In this document: positions 1 through 8,928 of the stretch, piece after piece | Numbering within the stretch: the first letter of the stretch is position 1 | Layout: each line of letters begins with the position of its first letter | Assembly (NCBI RefSeq): GCF_003693445.1 | Contig: NZ_RFAR01000055.1 | Span: 1-54,222 of the forward strand | Length of the DNA: 54,222 nt | Source: Aquitalea palustris | Lineage (GTDB): Bacteria > Pseudomonadota > Gammaproteobacteria > Burkholderiales > Chromobacteriaceae | Reading direction: 5' to 3' | Made by a program: the position numbers and the translations under genes | Notes under the pieces: model-generated | The model's database searches: none | What the model saw: only the letters and a program-made list of their open reading frames with translations | Told to the model about the DNA's origin: nothing

Positions 1-37
1 TAACAGTCCGTCGCTCTACCAACTGAGCTATCAGGGA
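1..37 (-). tRNA. tRNA-Asn (GTT), partial
   Basis: The reverse complement gives the 5' half of a tRNA: a 7-nt acceptor strand TCCCTGA, D arm GCTC-AGTTGGTA-GAGC, anticodon stem ACGGA and the start of the loop CTGTTA, which places GTT as the anticodon (Asn). The 3' half lies outside the window. A matching promoter sits immediately upstream at 56-84. Confidence 0.88.
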
Positions 38-55
38 ACATCCAAGAGAGTGCGA

Positions 56-84
56 ACTATACCGACGGTAATCAGGCCTGTCAA
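56..84 (-). promoter_or_regulatory. Sigma-70 promoter of tRNA-Asn
   Basis: On the minus strand a perfect -35 box TTGACA (79-84) is followed after 17 bp by TATAGT (56-61). About 18 bp then separate the -10 box from the tRNA 5' end, as expected for a stable-RNA promoter. Confidence 0.8.
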
Positions 85-267
85 CGCTTTGCCCATGGAA
101 AATGCCAGCTTTTTAAACGACCAGAGGCGGCGTGTCGACTAAGTGCATGAGGTGAAAAGAATATCACTTTGGCATGCCGCTCTGCTGCATAGTGGTGCTG
201 GCAGGAACGATCTGAAAAAAGTAAAATTCTTGACTAATTTAGTGTGCTTAATCACAGGTATCGCAAC

Positions 268-1293
268 ATGAAGCAGCCGTGGCAGTCGTGGGTGGACAAG
301 AATCAGGGACAGATCGATCAGGAGGGGCGGCTGTCATTTTCCGATTTTCTGGCACAAGTCACTGCCGTGCGTAGCGGCAATGTACTTGCACTGCTGGATA
401 ACCTGAGAATAATCCGGGTGGCGGGTGAGGACGCGCAAACCTTTCTGCAGGGGCAGTTTTCTGCCGATATCCGCGATGTCAGCGCAACGCGTGCGCAATT
501 CAGCACTTATTCCACGGCCAAGGGCCGCATGCTGGCCAGCTTTCTTATCTGGCAGCACGAGGATAATTATTATCTGCTGCTGTCGGCTGATATTGCCGCC
601 GCAATTGCCAAGCGCCTGACGATGTTTGTCATGCGATCCAAAGTGAAAGTCACCTTGCTGGATACACCTGAGGTGCAAGTGGCGGGCCTGCGTGGTAGTG
701 CGCCAGAGCAAGTACTACAGGCATATTTCACACTGCAGCGGCAGCCACTCGCGGTAATGCAGCGGGGCGGGGATATCGCGATTGCCTTGCCGGAGGGGGG
801 GTATCTTCTGTACCCGGCGCTTGATTCACCATTGCCAGCATTGTTGCAGGATGTGGATGCTGTTGCCGTGTCTGCAGCTGCCTGGGCTATTCGTGATATT
901 GATGCCGGCATTGCCTGGGTGACATTGGCCACGCAAGAACAGTTCGTGCCGCAAATGGCAAATATGGAAGTCATCGGTGCTGTCAGCTTTAAAAAGGGCT
1001 GTTATCCTGGGCAGGAGATTGTGGCCCGTACTCAGTATCTGGGTAAGCTCAAGCGACGTTTATACAAGGCGAGTCTGACTCAATTTGCTGCGGTGGGCAG
1101 CAAGTTATTCAGCCCGGAACTACCTGAGCAGTCTATCGGTATGATTGCGGCTATTTGTCAGGTTGCAGAGTGCAGATATGAGGCTTTGGTCGTGGTGCAG
1201 TCGGCCTGCTGGGATAAAGGTATTTATCTGGAGGCTGAATATATCAATGCGCTGGAAGCGCTAGCCTTGCCGTATCTTACTCAGGATGAATAA
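268..1293 (+). CDS. ygfZ: YgfZ/GcvT-family tetrahydrofolate-binding Fe-S repair protein
   Basis: A 341-residue cytoplasmic protein of the YgfZ/CAF17 family. Family members bind folate and support maturation or repair of certain Fe-S enzymes, including MiaB-type radical-SAM methylthiotransferases. The diagnostic motif KGCYPGQE lies near residue 245 and contains the conserved cysteine. Length fits the family (about 325-350). I chose the ATG at 268 rather than the upstream in-frame GTG at 244, because the residues between them resemble nothing in the family. It stands alone, divergent from the tRNA. The presence of the Fe-S methylthiotransferase RimO at 11.7 kb is a plausible functional link, but this is inference. 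Confidence 0.9.
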   Translation: MKQPWQSWVDKNQGQIDQEGRLSFSDFLAQVTAVRSGNVLALLDNLRIIRVAGEDAQTFLQGQFSADIRDVSATRAQFSTYSTAKGRMLASFLIWQHEDNYYLLLSADIAAAIAKRLTMFVMRSKVKVTLLDTPEVQVAGLRGSAPEQVLQAYFTLQRQPLAVMQRGGDIAIALPEGGYLLYPALDSPLPALLQDVDAVAVSAAAWAIRDIDAGIAWVTLATQEQFVPQMANMEVIGAVSFKKGCYPGQEIVARTQYLGKLKRRLYKASLTQFAAVGSKLFSPELPEQSIGMIAAICQVAECRYEALVVVQSACWDKGIYLEAEYINALEALALPYLTQDE

Positions 1294-1330
1294 ACTGTTG
1301 CATTGTTTACTGAAATTTAACCACTTCGCC

Positions 1331-1360
1331 TTGACTAGTAGATGGGCTTTTGGCTAAATT
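1331..1360 (+). promoter_or_regulatory. Possible promoter of the H-NS-like gene
   Basis: TTGACT (1331-1336), an 18-bp spacer and TAAATT (1355-1360) sit 40 bp upstream of the start codon at 1400. The -10 box is imperfect, so this is tentative. Confidence 0.4.
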
Positions 1361-1399
1361 GAATCAGTGGTTCTCCAACTGAATAATAAGGGCGGCAAA

Positions 1400-1708
1400 A
1401 TGGATATTAGCAATCTGAGTTTTACTGAGCTGGTAGCATTGAAAAGCGACGTTGAAAACGAAATCAAGCGTCGTGAATCTGAAGAAAAATCCAAGGCCAA
1501 GAAGCAGATCATCGAGCTGGCAAAAGCATATGGTCTGAGCGTGGAAGAGGTTCTGGGCAAAGTGGGTGCCACCGTGCGCAAGCCGGTTGAAGCCAAGTAT
1601 CGTCATCCGGAAAATGCAGAGCTGACCTGGACTGGTCGTGGCCGCAAGCCGGTTTGGGTACAGGAACTGCTTGCTGCTGGCAAAACGCTTGAAGATCTTG
1701 CTATCTGA
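1400..1708 (+). CDS. H-NS family nucleoid-associated protein
   Basis: A 102-residue protein with the H-NS-family architecture. The N-terminal half (about 1-55) is a charged coiled-coil-forming oligomerisation segment. The C-terminal half carries the AT-hook-like DNA-binding loop, seen here as TWTGRGRKP near residues 76-85. It probably binds AT-rich or curved DNA and silences genes, including acquired ones such as the AT-rich block at 29.6-31.1 kb (inference). The ATG at 1400 follows an AAGGGCGG ribosome-binding site; the upstream in-frame extension to 1367 is not family-like. The gene is monocistronic and followed by a strong terminator. Confidence 0.9.
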   Translation: MDISNLSFTELVALKSDVENEIKRRESEEKSKAKKQIIELAKAYGLSVEEVLGKVGATVRKPVEAKYRHPENAELTWTGRGRKPVWVQELLAAGKTLEDLAI

Positions 1709-1733
1709 TGTGACACTGTCTTCCAAGTGCCTG

Positions 1734-1762
1734 ACAAAAAGCGCCTGCAGGGGCGCTTTTTG
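1734..1762 (+). terminator. Rho-independent terminator after the H-NS-like gene
   Basis: AAAAAGCGCC, loop TGCAG, GGCGCTTTTT, followed by T-rich sequence, 26 bp after the stop codon. Confidence 0.85.
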
Positions 1763-1881
1763 TTTTGAAGTGCAAGTTCTTCTTGCCGATTTGCCGGCTT
1801 GTATAAATACTGGTATGGCCGACTAGTGCAAGCTCCGGGCTCGCCTTGATCCCGTCATGATGACAGACTGAAAGTTACGCC

Positions 1882-3606
1882 ATGTTGGATTTTTTCTCCC
1901 GAGGCTCAAGGAACAAGTCAGATCCTTTGGCCAATGCAGCGGCTGCCAAGGCCTATGCCGATACTCTCAAGCAAGAGTATGGCGCGGCTGCGCACGAGAG
2001 AATTACCGAGATGCTGGCCGAGGTCAATGCCTTGTCTCCCCATGTGACGGCAGATTTGCTGGATGCCGTATTGACGCTTAATCTGGAAATTCAGCCGCTG
2101 CATGACAATCTGTGCACGCAGTATTTCATGAATTCCCGTATGCCCAAGGTGCTGGAAGGGCAGCTGCGTTCGCAGATACTCGCTTATGGCAAGCAGTTTC
2201 TCGAGTTTTATCAGCGAGCCTTGTCTATCGATACCGACATGCAGCAAGAAGAGCGGATACGTGCCATGCTGCCATTGGTATTGGTACGCATGATGCATTT
2301 TTTTGGCGAGTTTGCCCGCTGGCAATATCTGCGGCATTTCAGCCCGGATGATGTTTTCTGGTTGAATGTAAACCAGCTTTATCGCTTGGCAGAGCAGCGG
2401 CGTATTGACTCGACCCCAGTATTCCTATTTGGCGAAGACAGTCCGGGGACGACGGTACAGGATCAATATCTGATCATGCTGATGTTGTCATTATTAAGTA
2501 GTGGCAATCTCAGCTTGCGCCAATTCAATTTCTCCTACCAGCTGCTGTGCCTGGTTTCCAATCGCATGTCGCTGCATCCGCAATATGATGAAGATGCCAG
2601 CTTTGCCGTGACACTGGCCGAGGCCAAACCGGCGGCACGTGCCAACCCCAGCTTTGTCAGTGAGTCTGCCCGTTTCTGGAGTACCGCCAATATGGTGGAA
2701 ATCATCCATAGCTGGGCCACCGTGATGGAGGGTGGGCGGGTGCCGCCGGAAATCAAGCCATTGATCGAGCCTGGCATTGATGCCGGTTTACTGCACACGC
2801 TGTGCCGTGAATGGTCGGCCAAGCCGATGCGTTTCGAGCGCGCTGAGCGTGTTGCAGTGACAAACCGCAATCTGGAAGTGGCGCATCGCCTGTCAACCCT
2901 GCACCGGCTGATTCGCCAGCCGGATGAGGCCATACAGGCGCAGGCGCGGCATACCGACAACGACAGTTTTGATGATGCAGCCAATATTCGCATCTATGGC
3001 TTTGTTACCAGTCGCAAGCGTGATCGCAGTACGTTGGCGCTGGCTCCACTGGCCATGACCGGCGATGCCGCACCGGCGGCCCAGCCATTGCGTGACGAGT
3101 TCCTGCGCTGGTCGGTCGAAAATGTCAGCCAGAGCGGTCTTGGGGTGACACTGGATTCCTTGGGTAATGAATGGGTGACGCTGGGCAGCCTGGTGGGTTA
3201 TCGCGATGTTGACAGTGCCAACTGGAGCCTGGGGCTGGTACGGCGGGTCAAGCGTGCCAATCAGCGGGAGCGCATCTATCTGGGGGTGGAAACACTGTGT
3301 ACCCGACCGGTTGCCGCCTCCATCCGGCCGACAGACAGCAAGCTGATCGATCCCACCTTGCCACCCGACATGGTGTGGCTGGCTGGGCATATTGCCTTGT
3401 TTGTACCCTTTGATCGCGGTGGGCGTCGTATCAATGCCCTGATCATGCCGATCTCGGTGTATACCCTGGGCCGGCAGTATTACATGACGGCGCGTGGCAA
3501 GCATTTTCAGATCGCCTTGGGCAAAGTGCTGGAAAAGGGAAGTGATTGGTGTCTGGCTGAAATCGAGCTGGTGAAGGCGCTGGACAAGTTGCCGCTGGCC
3601 ATGTGA
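1882..3606 (+). CDS. PilZ-like domain protein of unknown function
   Basis: A 574-residue cytoplasmic protein without signal peptide or membrane segments. Residues 1-300 are predominantly helical and resemble no domain I can name. The C-terminal part from about residue 355 onward (FVTSRKRDRS ... ENVSQSGLGV ... YLGVETL) has the alternating strand pattern and NxSxxGxG element of PilZ-type domains, which often bind c-di-GMP, although the RxxxR element is not classical. A role in c-di-GMP response is possible but unproven. It is flanked by terminators and reads alone toward the M14 peptidase. The start ATG at 1882 has only a weak ribosome-binding site. Confidence 0.6.
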   Translation: MLDFFSRGSRNKSDPLANAAAAKAYADTLKQEYGAAAHERITEMLAEVNALSPHVTADLLDAVLTLNLEIQPLHDNLCTQYFMNSRMPKVLEGQLRSQILAYGKQFLEFYQRALSIDTDMQQEERIRAMLPLVLVRMMHFFGEFARWQYLRHFSPDDVFWLNVNQLYRLAEQRRIDSTPVFLFGEDSPGTTVQDQYLIMLMLSLLSSGNLSLRQFNFSYQLLCLVSNRMSLHPQYDEDASFAVTLAEAKPAARANPSFVSESARFWSTANMVEIIHSWATVMEGGRVPPEIKPLIEPGIDAGLLHTLCREWSAKPMRFERAERVAVTNRNLEVAHRLSTLHRLIRQPDEAIQAQARHTDNDSFDDAANIRIYGFVTSRKRDRSTLALAPLAMTGDAAPAAQPLRDEFLRWSVENVSQSGLGVTLDSLGNEWVTLGSLVGYRDVDSANWSLGLVRRVKRANQRERIYLGVETLCTRPVAASIRPTDSKLIDPTLPPDMVWLAGHIALFVPFDRGGRRINALIMPISVYTLGRQYYMTARGKHFQIALGKVLEKGSDWCLAEIELVKALDKLPLAM

Positions 3607-3625
3607 GCAGATGCTGCGGGAAATG

Positions 3626-3655
3626 AAAAAGCCGGAATCGCGATTCCGGCTTTTT
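3626..3655. terminator. Bidirectional terminator
   Basis: AAAAAGCCGGAATCG is followed directly by its reverse complement CGATTCCGGCTTTTT. It lies between the convergent PilZ-like and carboxypeptidase genes and can serve both strands. Confidence 0.85.
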
Positions 3656-3671
3656 GTTTGCTGCGAGGAGA

Positions 3672-4799
3672 TCAGCGCAGTTCGTTGATCACCGCGTAAA
3701 TTGGTGTCAGGGCTGCCTCGCCCATGCGCAGGCTGCGCTGGCCATTCCAGCCGTAGTCGTCGTCGGGCAGGTTGGCATTGTCCTTGAATGGCATTTCCAG
3801 GGTAAAGGCCAGGCACTTGAAGTTTTCACCAACCCAGTTGGTGGCCAGGCTCAGATTGGCCGAGCCTGGGGCATCCTTGTCATAGCCGAATTCATCCTGG
3901 AAGTCCGGATTGGCCACCATCAGGTAGTGTTTGAACTTGTCTTCCAGCTGGCGGATGCGTTCGTCGTAGGAAGGTACACCTTCTGTTCCCGCTACAAAGA
4001 CATAGGGCAGCTTTTCGTCGCCATGGATGTCGAGGAACAGGTCAACGCCGGTTTCCAGCATTTTGTTACGCACGACCAGTACTTCCGGACTGGTTTCCTG
4101 CGACGGTGCCAGCCATTCGCGATTGAGATTGGCACCGGCGGCATTGGTGCGCAGATTACCCAGGATGGAGCCATCCGGGTTCATGTTTGGCACCACGTAG
4201 AAGGTGGCTTTATCCAGCAGGGCGCGCGAAGTAGCGTCCAGCGGATCGAGCAGACGGTTCAGGAAACCTTCGACAAACCACTCGGCCATGGTTTCACCCG
4301 GGTGCTGGCGAGCGGTGACCCAGATTTTCAGATCAGACTCGACTTCATGGCCAATGGTCAGCAAATTGATGTCGCGGCCCTGTACGGTAAAGCCCAGATC
4401 ATGAATCTGGCACAGGCCCGATCCTTGTGCCTGCCCCAGCAGGTTCAGGTGCTGCTCATGGGAGTAAGGCTCGAAGTAGGCGTAATACACGCTATTGGCC
4501 AGCGGCACGTGTTCAACCGTCATGGTCTGGCCATCAAAATGCGCGGGTACGCGGAACCAGTTGATGCGGTCGTACGATGCCATCAGCTCGTAATCAGTCC
4601 ATCCTTCCGGATAGGCGCATTCGCCGGCATTGAGAAAGCGCAGCGTACATGCCTGATAGGCGGCGCCTTGCAGCCGGAAATAAAACCATTGAGCAAAGTC
4701 CGAGGCATTGTCATGTGGAATCCGCAGCTGGATGTCGTCGAAACTCTCCATGGAAACGATTTCGATGCTGCCTGCGTCAAAGTTGCTGCTGATTTTCAT
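3672..4799 (-). CDS. M14-family zinc carboxypeptidase (cytosolic-carboxypeptidase-like)
   Basis: A 375-residue protein with an N-terminal beta domain (about 1-120) typical of cytosolic carboxypeptidase-like enzymes and a C-terminal M14 catalytic domain. Visible active-site elements are HPGET (zinc ligands His and Glu, near residue 165), NPDG and NREW (substrate binding), DIHGDE (third zinc ligand, near 260) and TLEMPF, which carries the general base Glu near 335. No signal peptide, so it probably acts in the cytoplasm, removing C-terminal residues from peptides or modified proteins. The start at 4799 (MKISS) fits the family better than the upstream in-frame ATG at 4880. Confidence 0.88.
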   Translation of the reverse strand: MKISSNFDAGSIEIVSMESFDDIQLRIPHDNASDFAQWFYFRLQGAAYQACTLRFLNAGECAYPEGWTDYELMASYDRINWFRVPAHFDGQTMTVEHVPLANSVYYAYFEPYSHEQHLNLLGQAQGSGLCQIHDLGFTVQGRDINLLTIGHEVESDLKIWVTARQHPGETMAEWFVEGFLNRLLDPLDATSRALLDKATFYVVPNMNPDGSILGNLRTNAAGANLNREWLAPSQETSPEVLVVRNKMLETGVDLFLDIHGDEKLPYVFVAGTEGVPSYDERIRQLEDKFKHYLMVANPDFQDEFGYDKDAPGSANLSLATNWVGENFKCLAFTLEMPFKDNANLPDDDYGWNGQRSLRMGEAALTPIYAVINELR

Positions 4800-4878
4800 G
4801 CGTTGAACCTGTGGTCTTTGCTGGAACTCTAAAGGAATAATTGTAAACCTGCGCCGGCCTGCTTGCATCATGCAAAGC

Positions 4879-4905
4879 AAAAAACCCCGCCAAAGCGGGG
4901 TTTTT
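4879..4905 (-). terminator. Terminator after the phasin gene
   Basis: On the minus strand AAAAACCCCGC, loop TTTG, GCGGGGTTTTTT, 20 bp after the phasin stop codon. Confidence 0.85.
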
Positions 4906-4924
4906 CAGTCAGCGTGGCCGTGAA

Positions 4925-5470
4925 TCAGGCGCGCTTGGTGGCAGTCTTTACGGCATCGGCAGTGGCGCTGCTGGCAGCCTTGATGCTGCTGTCAGTGAAT
5001 TCGGCAACTTGCTGGGCAGCTTTGCTGAAGCTGTTTACGGCAGCAGCGGCAGCAGCCAGCGAGGTCTTGACGGCGTTCAGTGCATTGTCGGAACCTGCCG
5101 GGGCGTTCTTGGCAGCACCTTCCAGTGCGGTAATCAGGTTCTTGTTGAAGCTACCGAGGTTTTCTTCAGCCAGCTTGGACAGTTCGCTTTGCGCGGCGGA
5201 TACGATTTCGTATACGTTGCGGGAATTGGCAACGGCCTTGTCCACGGATTGGCTGGCCAGTTGGTTGAACTGGTTCAGGGCTTCCTGAGCATCACCGGCG
5301 CCGGCCAGTGCCTTGGCAACCTTGACGTTTTCTTCCAGGGTCTGCTTGGAAGCTTCCAGGTTCAGCTTGACCAGACGCTCGGCGCTGTCCAGGGAAATCT
5401 GGGCAACGCGCAGGGCGGCTTCAAAGCCGGACAGGGAGATTTTGCTGAGTTGATCGTTGGTATTGAACAT
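4925..5470 (-). CDS. phaP: Phasin family protein (PHA granule protein)
   Basis: A 181-residue, alanine-rich amphipathic helical protein matching the short phasin family. Phasins coat polyhydroxyalkanoate granules, controlling their number and size and shielding the cytoplasm. Translation most likely begins at ATG 5470, which follows a good GAGGG ribosome-binding site; the start at 5488 would place that site inside the gene. It is divergent from phaR, the usual repressor of phaP, with putative operators between them. The PHA synthase genes are not in this window. Confidence 0.9.
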   Translation of the reverse strand: MFNTNDQLSKISLSGFEAALRVAQISLDSAERLVKLNLEASKQTLEENVKVAKALAGAGDAQEALNQFNQLASQSVDKAVANSRNVYEIVSAAQSELSKLAEENLGSFNKNLITALEGAAKNAPAGSDNALNAVKTSLAAAAAAVNSFSKAAQQVAEFTDSSIKAASSATADAVKTATKRA

Positions 5471-5550
5471 GTTTTTAACCCTCATCATTAGATTTCGTAG
5501 AAAAGACCGACAAGCTCTGTGTTGACTGAGATTTTTTTTCTTGTTTTATA

Positions 5551-5650
5551 TTGCACTGCACAATAGGCGTGAAATGTAGCATGCACGGCGCAAGGCGGAT
5601 AGAAGTTTTGCTCTAGCTTGTTGTATTTATGATAAATTGCGGGTGCACAA
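5551..5650. promoter_or_regulatory. Putative PhaR operator cluster between phaP and phaR
   Basis: Three TGC/GCA dyads lie in the 209-bp divergent spacer: TTGCACTGCACAA at 5551-5563, TGCACGGCGCAA at 5582-5593 and TTGCGGGTGCACAA at 5637-5650. The outer two share the form TTGC...TGCACAA. PhaR repressors are known to bind TGC-rich dyads, so repression of phaP and autoregulation of phaR are expected. The assignment is by motif only. Confidence 0.6.
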
Positions 5651-5679
5651 CACCAACGACAATAATCCGGGAGTGTTAC

Positions 5680-6246
5680 ATGAGTGTTGAAAAAAGGGTC
5701 ATCAAGAAGTACCCGAACCGCCGCCTGTATGACACGGCGACAAGTTCCTACATCACATTGGGAGACGTGAAACAGCTGGTACTCGAAAACGTGGATATCC
5801 AGGTTGTCGATGCCAAATCACAGGATGACATCACCCGCAGCGTGCTGTTGCAGATCATCCTGGAGGAGGAAAATGGCGGCATGCCGATGTTCAGCTACGA
5901 AGTGCTGACACAGTTCATCCGCTTTTATGGTCAGGCCATGCAGGGCATGATGGGGCCCTTCCTGGAGAAGAACCTGCAGCTGTTCGGCCAGATGCAGCAG
6001 AAACTGCAGGAACAGACCCGCGCCATGTACGGCGACAAGGCCGTGTTCAACACGACCATGTGGGGTGAATTCATGAAGTTGCAGGGTCCGGCGATCCAGA
6101 ATGTCATGTCCAGCTATATGGAACAGAGTACTGGCATGTTCCTGGAAATGCAGAATCGCATGCAGGAACAAACCAAGCAGTTGTTCAGTGGTTTCACTTT
6201 TCCGGGCTATGTGCCGCCCGGCAAGGATGATGCAGGCAAGTCCTGA
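5680..6246 (+). CDS. phaR: Polyhydroxyalkanoate synthesis repressor PhaR
   Basis: A 188-residue protein. The conserved PHB/PHA accumulation regulator DNA-binding domain is at the N-terminus (KKYPNRRLYDT, residues 9-19), followed by the granule-binding region and a Met/Gln-rich helical C-terminus. In the known model PhaR binds DNA at the phasin promoter and is titrated away by nascent PHA granules, which derepresses phaP. The ATG at 5680 has a GGGAG ribosome-binding site; the in-frame ATG at 5629 adds residues foreign to the family. A terminator follows at 6259. Confidence 0.93.
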   Translation: MSVEKRVIKKYPNRRLYDTATSSYITLGDVKQLVLENVDIQVVDAKSQDDITRSVLLQIILEEENGGMPMFSYEVLTQFIRFYGQAMQGMMGPFLEKNLQLFGQMQQKLQEQTRAMYGDKAVFNTTMWGEFMKLQGPAIQNVMSSYMEQSTGMFLEMQNRMQEQTKQLFSGFTFPGYVPPGKDDAGKS

Positions 6247-6258
6247 TCCATCACACTG

Positions 6259-6287
6259 AAAAAAGCCCGTTTCCAGACGGGTTTTTT
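6259..6287 (+). terminator. Terminator after phaR
   Basis: AAAAAAGCCCGT, loop TTCCAG, ACGGGTTTTTT, 13 bp after the phaR stop codon. Confidence 0.8.
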
Positions 6288-6432
6288 CTTTTGTAGCCTG
6301 CGGTTTTCAGCCGCGGTTCGCCGCTTCCTATCCTGGTAGCCGCTGCTGATACCGTAGACCGCAAGGCAGCGCCCCCATCATTCTTGGCAGCGGAATGTGC
6401 GGGAGCAGCTGTCAGAGAAAATGACCTGCCTG

Positions 6433-7725
6433 TCAGTCCGCAGGCTGTCGCCGCTGCGGGGCAAACAGCAGCAACGTGGCCACGCAGGCCGAAAGGGTGG
6501 CAAACAACAGCCACCAGGCCGGTGAACTCTTGCTGTGGGTCATTTCCACCAGCGCGGTGGATACCGCCGGGGTCAGGCCACCGAAAATGGCGGTGGCCAG
6601 GCTGAAGGCCAGCGAAAAGCCCACGGTACGCACATACACCGGCATCACCTCGGTCAGTGCCGCCACCATGGCACCGTTATACATGCCGAAGAAAAACGAG
6701 AACCACAGCAATACCGTCAGCAACCGGATAAAGCTGGGCCCATCCGCCAGCCAGGCCATGGCCGGGTAGGCGGTCAGCAAGGCCAGCAGCGAAATGCCCA
6801 ATAGCAAGGGCTTGCGGCCAATGCGGTCGGATAGTGCGCCGCCGATGGGCAGCCAGCAGAAATTGGACAGGCCCACGCACAGGGTGACGATTAGGCTGTC
6901 CTGCGCGCTCAGGTGCAGCACACTCTTGCCAAAAGTGGGGGTGTAGACGGTGATGAAGTAAAACAGCGTGGTGGTGAGCGAAACCAGAAACATGCCCGCC
7001 ACAATGGTGCGCCAGTGCAGACCGATGGTGGCAAAGATTTCACGCAGGCTGGGGCGGTGATGACGCGCCAGGAAGGCATCGGTTTCCTGCAGCGAGCCGC
7101 GCAGCAGGAAAATCAGCGGGATGATCAGGCAGCCGATGAAAAACGGCACACGCCAGCCCCAGGCGGCAATCTGTGCCGGGCTCAGCCATTGCTGGATGCC
7201 ATAGCCGATGGCCGCCGCCACCACAATGGCCACTTGCTGGCTGGCCGACTGCCAGCTGGTGTAAAAGCCCTTGTGGCCCGGCGTGGCAATCTCGGACAGG
7301 TATACCGACACCCCTCCCAGCTCCACCCCGGCGGAAAAGCCCTGCAGCAGTCGGCCCAGCAGCACCAGCAAGGGCGCGGCCAGCCCGATCTGGCTGTAGT
7401 CCGGCACAAAGGCAATCAGCACCGTGCCACAGGCCATGATGCCCAGGGTGACAATCAGCCCCTGCCGCCGGCCAATCCGGTCCACATAGCTGCCCAGCAC
7501 GATGGCACCCAGCGGGCGCATCAGGAAACCGGCACCGAAGACAGCAAAAGTCAGCATCAGCGAGGCGAACTCGCTGCTGGTGGGGAAAAATGCCTTGCCG
7601 ATATACGTGGCATAAAAACCGAACAGAAAGAAATCGAACTGTTCGAGAAAATTGCCACTGGTCACGCGCAGTACCGCACCCAGTCGGGACTGGGCGGGGT
7701 GCTGGCGCTCTGGCGCTTGTTGCAT
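6433..7725 (-). CDS. tcuC: MFS tricarballylate/proton symporter TcuC
   Basis: A 430-residue major-facilitator transporter with about 12 hydrophobic segments. The cytoplasmic loop motifs DRIGRR near residue 85 and DRIGRK near 285 are typical of the metabolite:H+ symporter family that includes citrate and tricarballylate carriers. It lies 68 bp downstream of tcuB in the order tcuA-tcuB-tcuC, so import of tricarballylate or a related tricarboxylate is the likely role. The ATG at 7725 follows a strong AAGGAGAG site; the 7746 start would cover that site. The exact substrate cannot be read from sequence. Confidence 0.85.
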   Translation of the reverse strand: MQQAPERQHPAQSRLGAVLRVTSGNFLEQFDFFLFGFYATYIGKAFFPTSSEFASLMLTFAVFGAGFLMRPLGAIVLGSYVDRIGRRQGLIVTLGIMACGTVLIAFVPDYSQIGLAAPLLVLLGRLLQGFSAGVELGGVSVYLSEIATPGHKGFYTSWQSASQQVAIVVAAAIGYGIQQWLSPAQIAAWGWRVPFFIGCLIIPLIFLLRGSLQETDAFLARHHRPSLREIFATIGLHWRTIVAGMFLVSLTTTLFYFITVYTPTFGKSVLHLSAQDSLIVTLCVGLSNFCWLPIGGALSDRIGRKPLLLGISLLALLTAYPAMAWLADGPSFIRLLTVLLWFSFFFGMYNGAMVAALTEVMPVYVRTVGFSLAFSLATAIFGGLTPAVSTALVEMTHSKSSPAWWLLFATLSACVATLLLFAPQRRQPAD

Positions 7726-7793
7726 GCGTACTCTCCTTTGTTGCATCTGTTGCGTTGTATTTATTGCTTTTCTGAATGTTTACTGAGGGACAG

Positions 7794-8927
7794 TCAGCGG
7801 CGTTGACGCTTCTCGATGGCCCATTTCAGCAAGGCCGCACTGCGGAAAATACCGTGGGCAAACTTGCCATAGGGCAGGGTGATAAACAGCGCCATCACCA
7901 CGCCCAGATGCACGGCCAGCAGGCTGCCCAGCACATGGCTGTGGCGGGCAAACGGCAACAGCAGGCCGCTGGCACTGGTGAGCAGCAACAGGGCAATGAA
8001 GCCGCGGTCCATCGGGCGTTGCTGTACATCGCCATGCTGCGGGTCGCGCTGCAGGTTCAGCCACAGCAGGCCGGCCGGGCCAATCAGCAGCCCGATACCA
8101 CCGGCGCAGCCCAGCAGCACCGGCAGGCTGTCCAGCGCATACGGGGCTGGCAGACCCAGCAGATAGTGGTAGCCGGTGGCGGTGATGGTGGCGGCAAAAC
8201 AGGACAGGAAGCCGTAGAAGGTGAAGTGGTGAAAACGTCGCCGCCACAGGGTGGTGGCATCGTCGGCGTTAGTGCAGCCCTGGCCGTGGCCACCATCCAG
8301 ATACTTCAGCGTGGCCACTGCATGTCCGGCATCCAGCACCGCCGGCATATCCGCGGCAACCGGGCTGATGTCACGCCAGAAGCGGCGCACACCCAGGCCC
8401 AGCGCCAGTACAGCAAAGCCGAATACCGGGCCAAACAGCCCGGCCAGCAGATGGTGCGGGAAGTAGTCGTAGAAATTGCCGCTGTCCACGCTGGGGGCCA
8501 GTGCCTGCAACAGCAGCAGGAAGAGCGCGAGGCCGCCAGCCAGTGCCAGTGCCACGGTCAGCCCGGCGTGGTGATACAGCCGCCCCAGCGCGCCCGGCCA
8601 GGCAAAGCGGGTATAGCTTTGCTGGCGTACCTGGGCCATGGCTTTGGGAATGTTGACGGCAAATTCATGCGGCGGCGCGTACTGGCAGGCATGCAGACAG
8701 GCACCGCAGTTGTGGCAGAGATTGGCCAGGTAGTGAATGTCGGCCTGGCCGAATTCCAGCCGTTGGGTCATGGCAGGAAACACCGCACAAAAGCCCTCGC
8801 AATAGCGGCAGGCATTACAGATTTGCAGGTCGCGTGCCACTTCGGCTTCGGCACTGTTCAGCAGTGAAGCTGGTTGGCCGGCGGCCAGTTGCTGCGCCTC
8901 GTCAATCAGGCGGGTGAGTTGTTGCAT
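7794..8927 (-). CDS. tcuB: Tricarballylate utilisation Fe-S/membrane protein TcuB
   Basis: A 377-residue protein with two cysteine clusters near the N-terminus ([11 protein letters not shown] and [11 protein letters not shown]), expected to hold two [4Fe-4S] clusters. About six hydrophobic segments follow. In Salmonella, TcuB reoxidises the flavin of the dehydrogenase TcuA and passes electrons to the quinone pool. The ATG at 8927 lies one base beyond the tcuA stop codon, indicating tight translational linkage, with an AAAAGGA site inside the end of tcuA. Longer upstream starts would overlap tcuA extensively and are rejected. Confidence 0.88.
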   Translation of the reverse strand: MQQLTRLIDEAQQLAAGQPASLLNSAEAEVARDLQICNACRYCEGFCAVFPAMTQRLEFGQADIHYLANLCHNCGACLHACQYAPPHEFAVNIPKAMAQVRQQSYTRFAWPGALGRLYHHAGLTVALALAGGLALFLLLLQALAPSVDSGNFYDYFPHHLLAGLFGPVFGFAVLALGLGVRRFWRDISPVAADMPAVLDAGHAVATLKYLDGGHGQGCTNADDATTLWRRRFHHFTFYGFLSCFAATITATGYHYLLGLPAPYALDSLPVLLGCAGGIGLLIGPAGLLWLNLQRDPQHGDVQQRPMDRGFIALLLLTSASGLLLPFARHSHVLGSLLAVHLGVVMALFITLPYGKFAHGIFRSAALLKWAIEKRQRR

Positions 8928-8928
8928 G

